A stretch of 64,000 nt of DNA from Sinomonas sp. ASV486 (GCF_030908215.1 NZ_JAVFJK010000004.1:316016-380015); one strand, 5' to 3'; numbered from the stretch's first letter, positions 1 through 8,979 are shown. The notes: generated by a model from the letters alone, not told the origin. Program-made: numbers and translations.

Positions 1-607
1 TGACGGCGGTGGACTTGCCGGTGCGGGCCACGAAGCCCGCGGTATCCGGGTTGGCTGCCTTGATCTTGGCGGCGGCTGCCTTGAGCTCGTCCATGGTCTT
101 CGGCACTGCGACGCCCGCCGACTGCAGGATGTCCTTGCGGTAGTAGAGGACCTCGCGCTCGGTGATGATCGGGACCCCCACCACCTTGCCGTCCGCCGTG
201 GTGGCCTTGACCGGACCGGCCTGGAAGTCGCTCCAGTCCCACGAGGAGTCCTGCTTGACGTTGCCGGTCAGGTCCGCGAGGTACCCGTTCTTCGCGAACA
301 GCTTGCCCTCCTGGAGCGGGCGGTACATCATCACGTCGATCTCGTCCGTGCCGGCGTTGAGCTTGACGTTGTACTGGTCCGAGAGCTGGTCCTCGCCCAG
401 CTGCGTGAGCTCGACCTTGATGCCCGTCTGCTTCTCGAACTCCGGAATGGCGGCCTTGATCTGCTCGGTCCAGACGTGGTTGGCCAGCGTGACGCGCAGG
501 GGCGCCGAACTGTCGCTTGCGCCGCTGCCGCCCGATCCGCACGCCGCGAGCCCGAGGCTCGCGACCGCGGCGACAGCGGCGACCTTGATGAACGATGGAA
601 CCTTCAT
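1..607 (-). CDS. ABC sugar-binding lipoprotein (5' part only)
   Basis: Extracellular solute-binding protein of a carbohydrate ABC importer (bacterial extracellular binding protein family 1 type). About 202 N-terminal residues are visible; the gene runs off the left edge. Residues 1-23 form a lipoprotein signal: positive start MKVPSFIK, a hydrophobic stretch and lipobox LAAC with Cys23, followed by a Gly/Ser-rich linker. The mature part (VTLANHVWTEQIKAAIPEFE, then a stretch on Tyr/Arg-rich ligand-cleft type sequence) fits this family. The start ATG follows TTGGAGATCACC, a good ribosome site. It is divergent from the FCD regulator gene, which probably controls it. Substrate unknown; a sugar acid or sugar is inferred from the regulator class. 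Confidence 0.85.
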   Translation of the reverse strand, partial: MKVPSFIKVAAVAAVASLGLAACGSGGSGASDSSAPLRVTLANHVWTEQIKAAIPEFEKQTGIKVELTQLGEDQLSDQYNVKLNAGTDEIDVMMYRPLQEGKLFAKNGYLADLTGNVKQDSSWDWSDFQAGPVKATTADGKVVGVPIITEREVLYYRKDILQSAGVAVPKTMDELKAAAAKIKAANPDTAGFVARTGKSTAV

Positions 608-704
608 CGGTGATCTCCAATCTCTCGGACCGCTTCCGCGGTCCGCGTCCGACGCCCCTTTACGTCGGATCCCAGCAGGGACACTAAGCGATAAGTAGTA
701 CGTA

Positions 705-733
705 TTCAAGAGTGGCTCGGGTCACAGTATGAT
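705..733 (+). promoter_or_regulatory. Promoter of FCD regulator, leaderless
   Basis: -10 TATGAT (728-733) lies 6 nt before the ATG at 740; TTCAAG (705-710), 17 bp upstream, could be the -35. This supports a leaderless mRNA and decides the start codon. A TACGTA palindrome at 699-704, inside AAGTAGTACGTATTC, sits in the divergent region and could be the regulator's operator; that part is weak. Confidence 0.5.
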
Positions 734-739
734 CTCTCC

Positions 740-1576
740 ATGGGGCACGCACCGGAGCTGCAGGAGGACACGACGCACGACGGCGGCGACCCACCTTCCG
801 CGTCCGTCGTGCCGGCCGCCGCGCTCGCCCCCGCCGCGGCGGAGCCCATGCCCGGCGGAGCATCGCGCCGCCACAGCGAGATCCTCGAGACGCTCGGCGG
901 GCAGATCTGCTCGGGCGAGCTCCCGCCGTCGTGCGTCCTGAACACCGACGAGCTCGAGGCGAGGTTCGCGGTCTCCCGGACGCTCGTGCGGGAGGTGCTG
1001 CGGGTCCTCGCCACGATGGGCCTCGTCGAGGCGCGACGACGCGTCGGCACGGTGGTGCTCCCGGAATCGCGGTGGGACGCGTTCAATCCGCAGGTGATCC
1101 GGTGGAAGCTCGCCTCCCCGGCGCGCCTCACGCAGCTGCGCGAGCTGACAGAGCTGCGCAACGCCGTCGAGCCCCTTGCGGCGATGTTGGCCGCCGAGCG
1201 GGCCGATACCGCCGAGCGCGCCGAGATCGTGCGTCTCGCGGCGGCCATGTGGGCGGCAGGCAAGACCGGGCGCCAGCAGGAGTTCCTCGCACTCGACATC
1301 GAGTTCCACCACGCGGTGCTGGCCGGGAGCAGGAACCAGATGATCGCCACGCTCCACCAGATCACCCAGGAAGTGCTTGCGGGACGCGTCCAGTACGGCC
1401 TCATGCCGCAGCTGCCCGACCACGCGGCGCTCGAGTGGCACATGGACGTTGCGGTCGCGATCCAGCACGGCGACGGCCGGGCCGCGCGGGCGGCGATGGA
1501 GAAGATCGTGGAGCAGTCGTTCGTGGAGATGGCCCACATGTGGGACGCCCCCGGCGCGGCGCCGGGCACGCCTTAA
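740..1576 (+). CDS. FadR-type GntR regulator with FCD domain
   Basis: Transcription factor of the GntR superfamily, FadR/FCD branch, 278 aa. After about 35 low-complexity residues comes a winged helix-turn-helix (about 36-105; [20 protein letters not shown] is the recognition region), then an all-helical FCD ligand domain (about 130-255) carrying the family's spaced metal-binding Asp/His residues ([12 protein letters not shown] and [14 protein letters not shown]). FCD regulators usually sense sugar acids or other carboxylates and repress neighbouring catabolic or uptake genes. Divergence from the sugar-binding lipoprotein gene suggests control of that importer. ATG 740 is chosen because a TATGAT box lies 6 nt upstream; an internal ATG at 848 is an alternative. 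Confidence 0.88.
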   Translation: MGHAPELQEDTTHDGGDPPSASVVPAAALAPAAAEPMPGGASRRHSEILETLGGQICSGELPPSCVLNTDELEARFAVSRTLVREVLRVLATMGLVEARRRVGTVVLPESRWDAFNPQVIRWKLASPARLTQLRELTELRNAVEPLAAMLAAERADTAERAEIVRLAAAMWAAGKTGRQQEFLALDIEFHHAVLAGSRNQMIATLHQITQEVLAGRVQYGLMPQLPDHAALEWHMDVAVAIQHGDGRAARAAMEKIVEQSFVEMAHMWDAPGAAPGTP

Positions 1577-1593
1577 CCGAAACCCGTCTGCAT

Positions 1594-1599
1594 TACGCT
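1594..1599 (+). promoter_or_regulatory. -10 box (TACGCT) for leaderless nadE
   Basis: TACGCT ends 6 nt before the nadE ATG, leaving no room for a Shine-Dalgarno site. Same arrangement as at many other genes in this window. Confidence 0.5.
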
Positions 1600-1605
1600 A
1601 GCCCC

Positions 1606-2451
1606 ATGCGCGAACTCCAGGCGAAGATCATCGAGGAGATGGGCGTCAAGCCCGAGATCGACCCGGCGGCAGAGGTCGCTGCCCGCGTCGACTTCCTCAA
1701 GGACTACCTCAAGGCGACCGGCGCGAAGGGCTTCGTGCTCGGCATCAGCGGCGGACTCGATTCCTCCCTCGCGGGGCGCCTTGCGCAGCTCGCCGTCGAG
1801 TCCCTCGCCGAGGAAGGGACTGACGCCGACTTCGTGGCAGTCCGCCTCCCGTACGGGGTGCAGCACGATGAGGACGATGCGGTGGCCGCCCTCGAGTTCG
1901 TGCGGGCCAAGACCCAGTGGACGTTCAACATCAAGCCCGCTGTGGACGGCTTCCAGCAGGAGTACGCTGCGACCACCGGCGAGGATCTCAGCGACTTCAA
2001 CCGCGGGAACATCAAGGCCCGCTCGCGGATGATCGCGCAGTACGCCCTCGCGGGACAGAGCTTCCTGCTCGTGATCGGCACCGACCACGGTGCAGAGTCC
2101 GTGACGGGCTTCTTCACTAAGTACGGCGACGGAGGCGCGGACGTCCTGCCGCTGTTCGGGCTCGACAAGCGCCAGAACCGCCAGCTCCTCGCGCATCTCG
2201 GGGCTCCCGAGCGGATTTGGCAGAAGGTTCCGACGGCGGACCTGCTCGACCTCCAGCCCGGACGCACCGACGAGCACGAACTCGGGATCACGTACGAGGA
2301 CATCGACGACTACCTCGAGGGCAAGGATGTCTCGGACTCCGTCGCAGAGGCCATCGAGAAGCGGTATCTCGTGACCCGCCACAAGCGCGCCACGCCGGTG
2401 ACGATCTTCGACACGTGGTGGCGCGAGGGTGCCGACGCCTGGTCGCGGTAG
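1606..2451 (+). CDS. nadE: NH3-dependent NAD+ synthetase
   Basis: Last step of NAD biosynthesis: amidation of deamido-NAD+ with ammonia and ATP in the cytoplasm. The 281-aa protein has the E. coli-like short form without the N-terminal glutaminase domain. The ATP-pyrophosphatase P-loop SGGLDSS is at residues 48-54; [20 protein letters not shown], the deamido-NAD binding region, and the C-terminal HKRATP segment, which binds ATP, are all present. Length is normal for the family. No Shine-Dalgarno is seen; TACGCT 6 nt upstream suggests leaderless translation from this ATG. It follows the FCD regulator by 29 nt but has its own promoter signal and no functional link to it. Confidence 0.95.
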   Translation: MRELQAKIIEEMGVKPEIDPAAEVAARVDFLKDYLKATGAKGFVLGISGGLDSSLAGRLAQLAVESLAEEGTDADFVAVRLPYGVQHDEDDAVAALEFVRAKTQWTFNIKPAVDGFQQEYAATTGEDLSDFNRGNIKARSRMIAQYALAGQSFLLVIGTDHGAESVTGFFTKYGDGGADVLPLFGLDKRQNRQLLAHLGAPERIWQKVPTADLLDLQPGRTDEHELGITYEDIDDYLEGKDVSDSVAEAIEKRYLVTRHKRATPVTIFDTWWREGADAWSR

Positions 2452-2503
2452 GCCCCACGCGGCGTCGGGCGGCAGGCCGGTGTCGGCCTCCCGGCAGGAT
2501 TGA

Positions 2504-2509
2504 TAGCGT
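2504..2509 (+). promoter_or_regulatory. -10 box (TAGCGT) for leaderless exonuclease III gene
   Basis: TAGCGT ends 7 nt before the GTG at 2517. The nearby in-frame GTG at 2508 lies inside the hexamer and is therefore less likely to be the start. Confidence 0.45.
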
Positions 2510-2516
2510 GGGCACC

Positions 2517-3329
2517 GTGAAGCTTGCTACCTGGAACGTGAACTCCCTCCGCGCCCGCGCCGACCGTGTTGAGAGCTGGCTCCTGCGCAGCGACGTTGAC
2601 GTGCTCGCGATCCAGGAGACCAAGTGCAAGGACGAGAACTTCCCGTGGGAGCTCTTCGAGCGCAACGGGTACGAGGTGGCGCACTTCGGGCTGAACCAGT
2701 GGAACGGCGTCGCGATCGCTTCCCGAGTGGGACTTGATGACGTTGAGCGCACCTTCCCTGACCAGCCCTCGTTCGGCAAGAACGGCGACAACGCCGCCCA
2801 GGAGGCCCGCGCGATAGCTGCGACATGCGCGGGAGTGCGCGTGTGGAGCCTCTACGTCCCCAACGGCCGCGCCCTCAACGATGAGCACATGCCTTACAAG
2901 CTCGAGTGGCTCAAGGTCCTCAACGGCCACGCCGCCGAGTGGCTCGCCGGTGCCCCTGAGGCGCAGATTGCGCTCGTGGGCGACTGGAACATCGCGCCGC
3001 AGGACGACGACGTGTGGGACATCGACTACTTCCGACGCGAGCAGCTCACCCACGTGAGCGAGCCCGAGCGGGACGCGTTCCGCGCGTTCGGGGACTCGGG
3101 GTACGCCGACATCGTGCGCCCCTACGCCCCCGGTCCGGGCGTCTACACCTACTGGGATTACACCCAGCTGCGCTTCCCCAGGAAAGAGGGCATGCGCATC
3201 GACTTCGTGCTGGCCTCCCCCGCACTCGCCGCGCGGGCAACGGGCGCCCTCATCGACCGCGAGGAGCGCAAGGGCAAGGGCGCCTCGGACCACGCGCCCG
3301 TCATCGTGGACCTGGCAGACACGCCGTGA
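2517..3329 (+). CDS. xth: Exodeoxyribonuclease III / AP endonuclease
   Basis: Mg-dependent 3'-5' exonuclease and apurinic endonuclease of base-excision repair, 270 aa, endonuclease/exonuclease/phosphatase fold. Visible signatures: N-terminal ATWNVNSLRAR (metal/active-site Asn), QETKC with the catalytic Glu at about residue 35, YVPNG, the GDWNIAP active-site block (Asp and Asn at about 150-153), and the C-terminal MRIDFVL...GASDHAPV block with the catalytic Asp and His. All catalytic residues expected for XthA are present. The GTG start is placed after a TAGCGT box 7 nt upstream. It stands alone between nadE and an unrelated hypothetical gene. Confidence 0.95.
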   Translation: MKLATWNVNSLRARADRVESWLLRSDVDVLAIQETKCKDENFPWELFERNGYEVAHFGLNQWNGVAIASRVGLDDVERTFPDQPSFGKNGDNAAQEARAIAATCAGVRVWSLYVPNGRALNDEHMPYKLEWLKVLNGHAAEWLAGAPEAQIALVGDWNIAPQDDDVWDIDYFRREQLTHVSEPERDAFRAFGDSGYADIVRPYAPGPGVYTYWDYTQLRFPRKEGMRIDFVLASPALAARATGALIDREERKGKGASDHAPVIVDLADTP

Positions 3330-3366
3330 CCCCCGCGCTTCCCCCACCATCCCGGAGCGGGTCGGG

Positions 3367-4200
3367 ATGAGCGCCGGGCACCGCCGCACGGGACGCCCGC
3401 TCGCATCGCGGCTGCGCGTCTACGAGCCCCTGTCTGCGTTCACCGCCGAGGCGCGGGCGCGGATCGAGCAGGGGCTCACGGAGAACGGGCGCGAGGACCT
3501 CGAGAAAGCCGAGTCCGACGACACGCTGCGCCGCATCGTCAGCGCATCCGGTGACCCGTTCCCTGACGGCAGTGCCGAATTCACCCGCACCCTCACGGTG
3601 GACGGGCACACGCTCTACTGTCCGTCACAGCTCGTGCTCCGCTCGGGCCTCGCCGCCGAATCGGTGCTCACGACGGCCCCGGGTCCGCTCGCCTCGGTTC
3701 TCCTTCCGGAGATCGCGCGCGCCCGCCACCAGGAGCGGGTCGACCGTCTTGCCGAGGATCCCGGAACGCCGCGCATCAGCACGCGCGAGTCGCTCTGGGG
3801 GATCCCCTTCAGCTGGTTCGTGCTGTTCCACCAAGGCGACCCCACAGTGGTCGTCGAGGACAATGACCACGTGGTGACCGTCCGGATCACCGTCGGCTGG
3901 GCCAAGGCCATCAGCCGGGCCCGCTTCGCAGTGGCGAATCTGGCCCTCGCGGCCCCCGAGATGAACCTGCTCGACGAGCTCACGTCTCTCACAGAGTGGC
4001 TCGAGGAGTTCCACCCCGATTCCGTGATCGAGCTCGACTACGGCAAGGTCGCGGATCGGGTTTTCCCCGACGATTCGCCCAGTGACGTCCTCCTGGGTAT
4101 CGAGTGCCTCGCCGAGGGGGACATGACCGGGGCGGCCGCCGCCTACCGGCGCCTCGCCTCCCGGTGGATCCCTATCCGCCAGCTGGCCCGCGCTTCCTAG
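3367..4200 (+). CDS. Conserved hypothetical protein
   Basis: A 277-aa soluble protein I cannot assign to a family. It begins with an Arg-rich segment, then alternating helical and strand-like regions; a hydrophobic WGIPFSWFVLFHQGD stretch lies near residue 145 but is not a clear membrane helix. The C-terminal third (VFPDDSPSDVLLGIECLAEG and following) looks helical. No signal peptide, no metal or nucleotide motif. The ATG follows GGAGCGGGTCGGG, a plausible ribosome site, 37 nt after the exonuclease gene, so the two could be cotranscribed. Codon use matches the surroundings. Possibly a lineage-specific actinobacterial protein. Confidence 0.7.
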   Translation: MSAGHRRTGRPLASRLRVYEPLSAFTAEARARIEQGLTENGREDLEKAESDDTLRRIVSASGDPFPDGSAEFTRTLTVDGHTLYCPSQLVLRSGLAAESVLTTAPGPLASVLLPEIARARHQERVDRLAEDPGTPRISTRESLWGIPFSWFVLFHQGDPTVVVEDNDHVVTVRITVGWAKAISRARFAVANLALAAPEMNLLDELTSLTEWLEEFHPDSVIELDYGKVADRVFPDDSPSDVLLGIECLAEGDMTGAAAAYRRLASRWIPIRQLARAS

Positions 4201-4235
4201 GGCGCTGGGCAGGGCACCGGCAAGACGGGGCACCC

Positions 4236-5249
4236 TCAGAAGGCGGCCGGCGGTGCGGTTGACTCCCGGACGATGAGCCGCTGCACGGCGGTCTCGGAGT
4301 GCACTGCGCCGATCTCGCCACCGATTTCGGCGAGCAGCATCTGCGTTCCACGACGTGCCTGTGACGTCGGGTCCTGCCACACAGTCGTCAGCCCCGCCGA
4401 GGCTCCCATCTCGTGCCCGTCGATTCCCACGACCGAAAGGTCCTCGGGCACCCGGACGCCGTGGCGCCGGGCCTCGAAGAGCACGCCGAGGGCCATCTCG
4501 TCCGAGGCGCAGGCAATGGCCGTCGGCCGCGGCTCGGGAAGCTCCATGAAGCGGCGCATCGCCTCAACGCCGCTCTCCACCGTGAAATTGCCGAAGAACT
4601 CGGCGTCGGGATTGAGTTCGAGCTCGGCGTCGTGCACGGCGTCGTGAAAGCCTTCGACGCGGATCTTGGGAACGGAGAAGTTGAGCTCCGCATCGCCGCT
4701 GCCGTGAAGGAGGGCAATATGCCGATGCCCGAGCCCAATGAGGTGCTGCGTGATGCTCCGAGCGGCCAGGTAGTCATCGATGCCCACGCTCGAGCAGCCC
4801 CGCACGGGTCCGCCGACCACGACGAGTGGCATGTCAATCGCATGGAGGTCGTCGATCTCTTCCGGATGGAGGAACATGCACAGGAGGAGGAGCGCGTCGA
4901 TCTGCTTATGCACCATGGACCGGCTGAAGAGGCGTTCACGCGGGGTAATCCGGCCGCCCAGGTTGAAGAGCGAGAGGTTGTAGCCGCGCTCGTGCAATTC
5001 CTGATCGACCCCGGCGATCGCCTTACCGAAGAACCATCGGTCCACGTAGGGCGCGAGCACACCGATCGTCCGCGTCTTTCCGGTCGCAAGCCGAGATGCC
5101 GCCGACGACGGCACGTACCCGAGATCCTCAGCCGTCGCGAGGATCTTGGCACGCGTCGCGGGCGAGACGCGGGGGAGGCCGCGGATGGCCCGAGAAACCG
5201 TGGCCGTCGAGACCCCTGCTGCGGCGGCGACATCATCGATCCCTACCAT
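4236..5249 (-). CDS. LacI-family repressor of the sugar ABC operon
   Basis: LacI/GalR regulator of 337 aa: N-terminal HTH (VGIDDVAAAAGVSTATVSRA) with hinge helix through about residue 60, then a periplasmic-binding-protein-like effector domain beginning at KTRTIGVLAP. The C-terminal VVGIDGHEMG and DPTSQARRG segments are typical. The ATG has GGAGAGG 4 nt upstream. It is the last gene, 51 nt after a small membrane protein, of the operon that encodes a sugar-binding protein and two permeases, so it probably represses that operon and itself. A matching AAGCGCTT-type operator lies before the first gene. The effector is presumably the imported sugar. Confidence 0.9.
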   Translation of the reverse strand: MVGIDDVAAAAGVSTATVSRAIRGLPRVSPATRAKILATAEDLGYVPSSAASRLATGKTRTIGVLAPYVDRWFFGKAIAGVDQELHERGYNLSLFNLGGRITPRERLFSRSMVHKQIDALLLLCMFLHPEEIDDLHAIDMPLVVVGGPVRGCSSVGIDDYLAARSITQHLIGLGHRHIALLHGSGDAELNFSVPKIRVEGFHDAVHDAELELNPDAEFFGNFTVESGVEAMRRFMELPEPRPTAIACASDEMALGVLFEARRHGVRVPEDLSVVGIDGHEMGASAGLTTVWQDPTSQARRGTQMLLAEIGGEIGAVHSETAVQRLIVRESTAPPAAF

Positions 5250-5300
5250 GATCCTCTCCGTTGCCCTCGGACGCGGACACGCACAAAGGGCTGCCACGGA

Positions 5301-5603
5301 CTAACGCTCGGGATCGTCCTTGGAGCCTCGCAGTGTTCTCCGCCGAAGCGCCCACAAGCCGACCATCGCTGCAAGCACACCAGCCAGCCCGAGCGCCCAC
5401 CCGAGGGCTGGCTGCCCCGTCACCTCGAGCCACACAGTCGCCACCAGGAGGACGAGTGCCCAGAATCCGAGGAATCCGATGAAGATCTCGAACTGCTCGA
5501 TGACCGCCCGTCGGTGGTCGGCGGAGCGGCGATATGCCGCACCACCGACCGCGAACGGGCCCCAGGGTAACCGACGACGCTGTTCCGTGTGGTGCTCCGT
5601 CAC
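5301..5603 (-). CDS. Small two-TM membrane protein, coupled to ABC permease
   Basis: A 100-aa membrane protein of unknown function. Two hydrophobic segments are visible (FEIFIGFLGFWALVLLVATV and ALGWALGLAGVLAAMVGLWA), separated by a short polar loop, with a basic C-terminus RRRTLRGSKDDPER. Its GTG start overlaps the stop of the upstream permease gene in a GTGA tetranucleotide, a sign of translational coupling. It lies between the permeases and the lacI gene. It might modulate or stabilise the transporter, but nothing in the sequence proves a role. I do not recognise a named family. Confidence 0.65.
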   Translation of the reverse strand: MTEHHTEQRRRLPWGPFAVGGAAYRRSADHRRAVIEQFEIFIGFLGFWALVLLVATVWLEVTGQPALGWALGLAGVLAAMVGLWALRRRTLRGSKDDPER

Positions 5604-6481
5604 TTCACGGCACCGGCAGTCAGACCGGCCACGATCTTGCGCTGGAACACCAGCACGAGGATCACGAGCGGGACGGTGACGATAGTCCCGGCTGCCATGA
5701 CGGCTGTATACGGCTCTTGGTGCGGCTGCGCCCCGGCGAAGTACGCGATCGCCACGGTCACGGTGCGGGTCGAGTCCGAGGAGAGCTGGCTCGCGATGAG
5801 GAACTCGTTCCAGGCCGAGATGAAGGCGAGGATCGCCGTCGTGAAGGTAGCGGGTGCGGCCAGCGGGAGGATGACCTTCCGGAACGCCTGCCCCTGGGTG
5901 CATCCGTCAATGCGTGCAGACTCCTCGAGTTCCCACGGCATCTCACGGAAGAAGGAGGTGAGCGTGTAGACGGTGAGCGGGAGCACGAACGAGATGTTCG
6001 GGATGATGAGTACCTGATACGTGCCCATCCAGCCGATGTTCGTGAAGAGCTGGAAGAGCGGCGTCACGATGGCGACACCCGGGAACATCGATGCCCCGAG
6101 GATGAAGCCCATGACGGCGAACTTGAAGCGGAAGTTCAACCGCGCCAAGGCGTAGGCGGCGAAGACGCCGACCACGAGGGCCACAATCGTGGTCACACCC
6201 GCGACGAGGAGGCTGTTGAGAAGATTCCTCCCGAAGTGGTTGCCGAGGTTCTCGTCGAAAACGGTCGCAAAATTGTCCCACGTGACGTGCGTGGGCCAGA
6301 TGGACGGGTCAAACGTGAAGCCAGTGTCGCGGAACGCAGTAACGATCATCCAGTAGGCCGGAGCAAGGCACCAGACCAGGATCACTACAGCGGAGACGTA
6401 GGTGCGGACCTGCCCCCAATCGAACTTCTTGCGGCGCACAGGCATCGTCGCTGTTCGCGGGAGCGTGGCGGTGGCTGCCAT
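5600..6481 (-). CDS. Carbohydrate ABC transporter permease (MalG type)
   Basis: Inner-membrane permease of a sugar ABC importer, 293 aa, with about six transmembrane segments. The EAA loop that contacts the ATPase is visible as EESARIDGCTQGQAFRKVIL about 100 residues before the C-terminus, followed by LPLAAPA. Length and segment order match MalG-type subunits. It starts 1 nt after the MalF-type gene (GGAAGTGAC upstream of ATG), so the two are cotranscribed. No ATPase gene is present in the operon; as in many actinobacteria a shared MsiK-type ATPase encoded elsewhere is the likely partner (inference). Confidence 0.93.
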   Translation of the reverse strand: MAATATLPRTATMPVRRKKFDWGQVRTYVSAVVILVWCLAPAYWMIVTAFRDTGFTFDPSIWPTHVTWDNFATVFDENLGNHFGRNLLNSLLVAGVTTIVALVVGVFAAYALARLNFRFKFAVMGFILGASMFPGVAIVTPLFQLFTNIGWMGTYQVLIIPNISFVLPLTVYTLTSFFREMPWELEESARIDGCTQGQAFRKVILPLAAPATFTTAILAFISAWNEFLIASQLSSDSTRTVTVAIAYFAGAQPHQEPYTAVMAAGTIVTVPLVILVLVFQRKIVAGLTAGAVK

Positions 6482-6482
6482 G

Positions 6483-7493
6483 TCACTTCCTTCCCGAGGA
6501 GGTCGCCGCGCCCACGGCGTTGGCGCCGAGGAAGCGGACGAAGATGAAGGCGACGATGAAGATCACTAGGAAGGTGATCGTCGAGAGCGCGGCGGCACTG
6601 TTGAACCCTTGGCGGATCTGATCGACCACGAGGATCGAGAGCGTCGACGTGTTGTTCGCACCCTGGGTCATGATGTACGGCAGGTCGAACATGCGCAGCG
6701 CATCGAGCGCGCGGAAGAGGACCGCAACCATGAGCGCGGGCCTGACGAGCGGGAGCGTTATCTGGGTGAAGCGCTGCCAGGTGCTGGCGCCGTCGACCTT
6801 CGCGGCCTCGTAGACCTCGTCCGGGATGAGCTGGAGCCCGGCGAGGATGAGCAGGGCCATGAACGGGGTGGTCTTCCAGACATCCGAGATGATGATGGCC
6901 CACTTTGCGGGCCACTCTGATCCGGTCCAGAGGATCTGGGTGCCGAAGAGCTTGTTGGCGATGCCCTCAAACGCGAAGATGAAGAACCACAGCTTGGCCG
7001 TTACTGCGGTCGGGATGGCCCAGGGCACGAGAACGGCGGCGCGGACGGCGCTGCGACCACGGAAGACCCTCGCCATGATGATGGCCATCCAGAAGCCGAT
7101 CACGGTCTCGAGTGCCACCGTGACCACCGCGAAGAAGAACGTGGTCCCCATCGAGCTCCAGAACTGCGAGCCGAGCGTACCCGGAGGGCACGACTGGCCG
7201 CTGCACTGCTGGAACAGCCAATCGGAATAGTTGCTGAATCCGGCTGAACCGCCCTCCTCGAAGAGGCCTGTAGTCGGGTTGAGGGCCGCGTCCTTCTGGA
7301 AGGACATGATGATGGCGTTGACGACCGGGTAGATGATCACGATCGCCAGGAGAATGAGCGTCGGCAGCAGGAGCATGGAGGCCCAGCGTCCCTGGGTCAC
7401 CTGCTTGCGGTCAGCGCTCTCCCGGCCGGGCATCTGATGGACTCCACTCGGCGCGGTCTTCTCAGAGGGCCGTGATGGGACCTCAGTGGACAT
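6483..7493 (-). CDS. Carbohydrate ABC transporter permease (MalF type)
   Basis: Second inner-membrane permease of the sugar importer, 336 aa. A polar N-terminus of about 35 residues precedes the first membrane helix (MLLLPTLILLAIVIIYPVVN); a large extracytoplasmic loop follows with several Cys and Gly residues, then the remaining helices. The EAA motif YEAAKVDGASTWQRFTQITL is present. The ATG follows CAGGAGTCATC. It is the middle gene of the operon binding protein - MalF - MalG - small membrane protein - LacI. The substrate is probably an alpha-glucoside such as maltose or trehalose judging by family resemblance only. Confidence 0.93.
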   Translation of the reverse strand: MSTEVPSRPSEKTAPSGVHQMPGRESADRKQVTQGRWASMLLLPTLILLAIVIIYPVVNAIIMSFQKDAALNPTTGLFEEGGSAGFSNYSDWLFQQCSGQSCPPGTLGSQFWSSMGTTFFFAVVTVALETVIGFWMAIIMARVFRGRSAVRAAVLVPWAIPTAVTAKLWFFIFAFEGIANKLFGTQILWTGSEWPAKWAIIISDVWKTTPFMALLILAGLQLIPDEVYEAAKVDGASTWQRFTQITLPLVRPALMVAVLFRALDALRMFDLPYIMTQGANNTSTLSILVVDQIRQGFNSAAALSTITFLVIFIVAFIFVRFLGANAVGAATSSGRK

Positions 7494-7570
7494 GATGACT
7501 CCTGTTCTCAGTGTCCGTCAGGGGCAGGCGGTCCGGCACCCGCAGGCGCCGGACCGCCCTTCCGCAACGG

Positions 7571-8869
7571 TTACTTGGCGCCTGCCGCGACGAGTGCCGA
7601 CTGCATGTCGGTCAATGCCTGATCCACGGACTTCTCGCCCTTGAGGGCCGAGTAGCTGTTGTCCTGGATGGCCTTCGTGACGCCCGGGTAGAACGGTGTC
7701 ACGGGACGCGGCACGGCGTTCTGGATCGAGGTCAGCAGGGTGGGGAGGTACGGCAGCTTGGCTGTCAGGGCCGAATCCTTGTACAGGTTGCCGATTACCG
7801 GGGCAAGCGAACCCTGGGTCGCGAAGAACTTCTGCTCCTCGTCACTCGTGAGGAACTTCAGGAAGTCCAGCGCGGTGGCCTTGTTCTTGGAGTAGACGCT
7901 GATAGCCGCACTGTGGCCACCGAGCGACGAGGCGCCCGGGCCACTCATGCCGGGAAGCGGCGCGATGCCGAACTTGTCAGCGACCTTGGACGATCCATCA
8001 GTCTTGGAGGCGAGGTTGTAGACATACGGCCAGTTGCGCAGGAACAGGAGCTTCCCGTCCTGGAACGCGGTACGGCTGTCCTCTTCCTTGAAGGTGATGG
8101 CCTCGGGAGGGATGTTGCCGTTCTTGAATGCTTCGACGAGCTTGCCGAGCCCGGTCTTCGACTCAGACGAGTTCACCGTGGCCTTGCCGGAATCGTCGAC
8201 GATCTTGCCGCCGAACGTGTTCATGGCCTCAGCAGCGTTGACCGTGAGCCCCTCGTACTTCTGGAACTGGCCCGCGTAGCAGCCCATGTTGTTCGTCTTG
8301 GCGATGGAGCACATGCCCATCATCTCGTCCCACGTCTTGGGAGGCGTCGGGACAAGGTCCTTGCGGTAGTAGAGCAGGCCGCCGTCGGACGAGACGGGCG
8401 CGGCGAACAGGGTGTTGTTGTACGTAGCGGCCTTGACCGTGGCCGGCAGGAAGGTTGAGGTATCGAGGGCCGTCTTGTCCTTGAGCGGCTGCAGCCAGCC
8501 CTTGGCCGCGAATTCTGCGGTCCACACCACGTCGACGCTCATGACGTCGTAGTTGGCATCCTTGGCCTGGAAGTGCTGCACGAGGTCGTCGTGCTGCTGG
8601 TCGGCCGAGTCGGACTGTTCCTTGAAGGTGACCTTCTGATCCGCGTGGGCGGCGTTCCACTTGTCGACGAGCGGGCGGACAACATCGGAGTTGTCTTTGC
8701 CCTGGACGTAGGTGATGGGGCCGCGTCCGTCGACGTTGCTGGCGGCGTCGCCGCCGCTCGTGCTCCCGCTGCCCCCGCTGGACCCGCCGCTACAGGCAGA
8801 GAGTGCCAGGACCAGGACGCTCGCAGTCGCGAGAGGAGGGGCAAACCTGGAGAACTTGCGGTTTCTCAT
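7571..8869 (-). CDS. Sugar-binding lipoprotein (MalE type)
   Basis: Extracellular binding protein of the sugar ABC importer, 432 aa. Signal sequence with lipobox LSAC (Cys at about residue 26) followed by a Ser/Gly-rich linker that tethers the mature domain outside the membrane. The body shows family-1 features (VVRPLVDKWNAAHADQKVTF near the start, GGLLYYRKDLVPTPPKTWDE mid-protein, a late SKNKATALDFLKFL and KATALDFL-type helix). First gene of a five-gene operon; SD CAGGAG precedes the ATG. A promoter and LacI operator lie 70-110 nt upstream. Confidence 0.93.
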   Translation of the reverse strand: MRNRKFSRFAPPLATASVLVLALSACSGGSSGGSGSTSGGDAASNVDGRGPITYVQGKDNSDVVRPLVDKWNAAHADQKVTFKEQSDSADQQHDDLVQHFQAKDANYDVMSVDVVWTAEFAAKGWLQPLKDKTALDTSTFLPATVKAATYNNTLFAAPVSSDGGLLYYRKDLVPTPPKTWDEMMGMCSIAKTNNMGCYAGQFQKYEGLTVNAAEAMNTFGGKIVDDSGKATVNSSESKTGLGKLVEAFKNGNIPPEAITFKEEDSRTAFQDGKLLFLRNWPYVYNLASKTDGSSKVADKFGIAPLPGMSGPGASSLGGHSAAISVYSKNKATALDFLKFLTSDEEQKFFATQGSLAPVIGNLYKDSALTAKLPYLPTLLTSIQNAVPRPVTPFYPGVTKAIQDNSYSALKGEKSVDQALTDMQSALVAAGAK

Positions 8870-8939
8870 GCTCGACTCCTGAGTCGGTCAAGGCGGCGTG
8901 CAGAATGCGTCACCGCCCGATTGATCTGTGGTGAGCATC

Positions 8940-8979
8940 ACACTAGGTCGCACCACAAGGAGGTGCAAGCGCTTACGCA
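8940..8979 (-). promoter_or_regulatory. Promoter and LacI-type operator of the sugar ABC operon
   Basis: On the minus strand TTGCAC (8963-8968) and TAGTGT (8940-8945) form a -35/-10 pair with a 17-bp spacer. The plus-strand TGCAAGCGCTTACGCA (8964-8979) has the AAGCGCTT core typical of LacI-family operators and overlaps the -35, so repressor binding would block RNA polymerase. The operon's last gene encodes a LacI protein. Confidence 0.65.

Noticed and set aside
1549..1565. GC hairpin at the 3' end of the FCD regulator gene as a terminator
   Set aside because: Only about 6 bp of solid stem within coding sequence; not distinguishable from chance in DNA this GC-rich.
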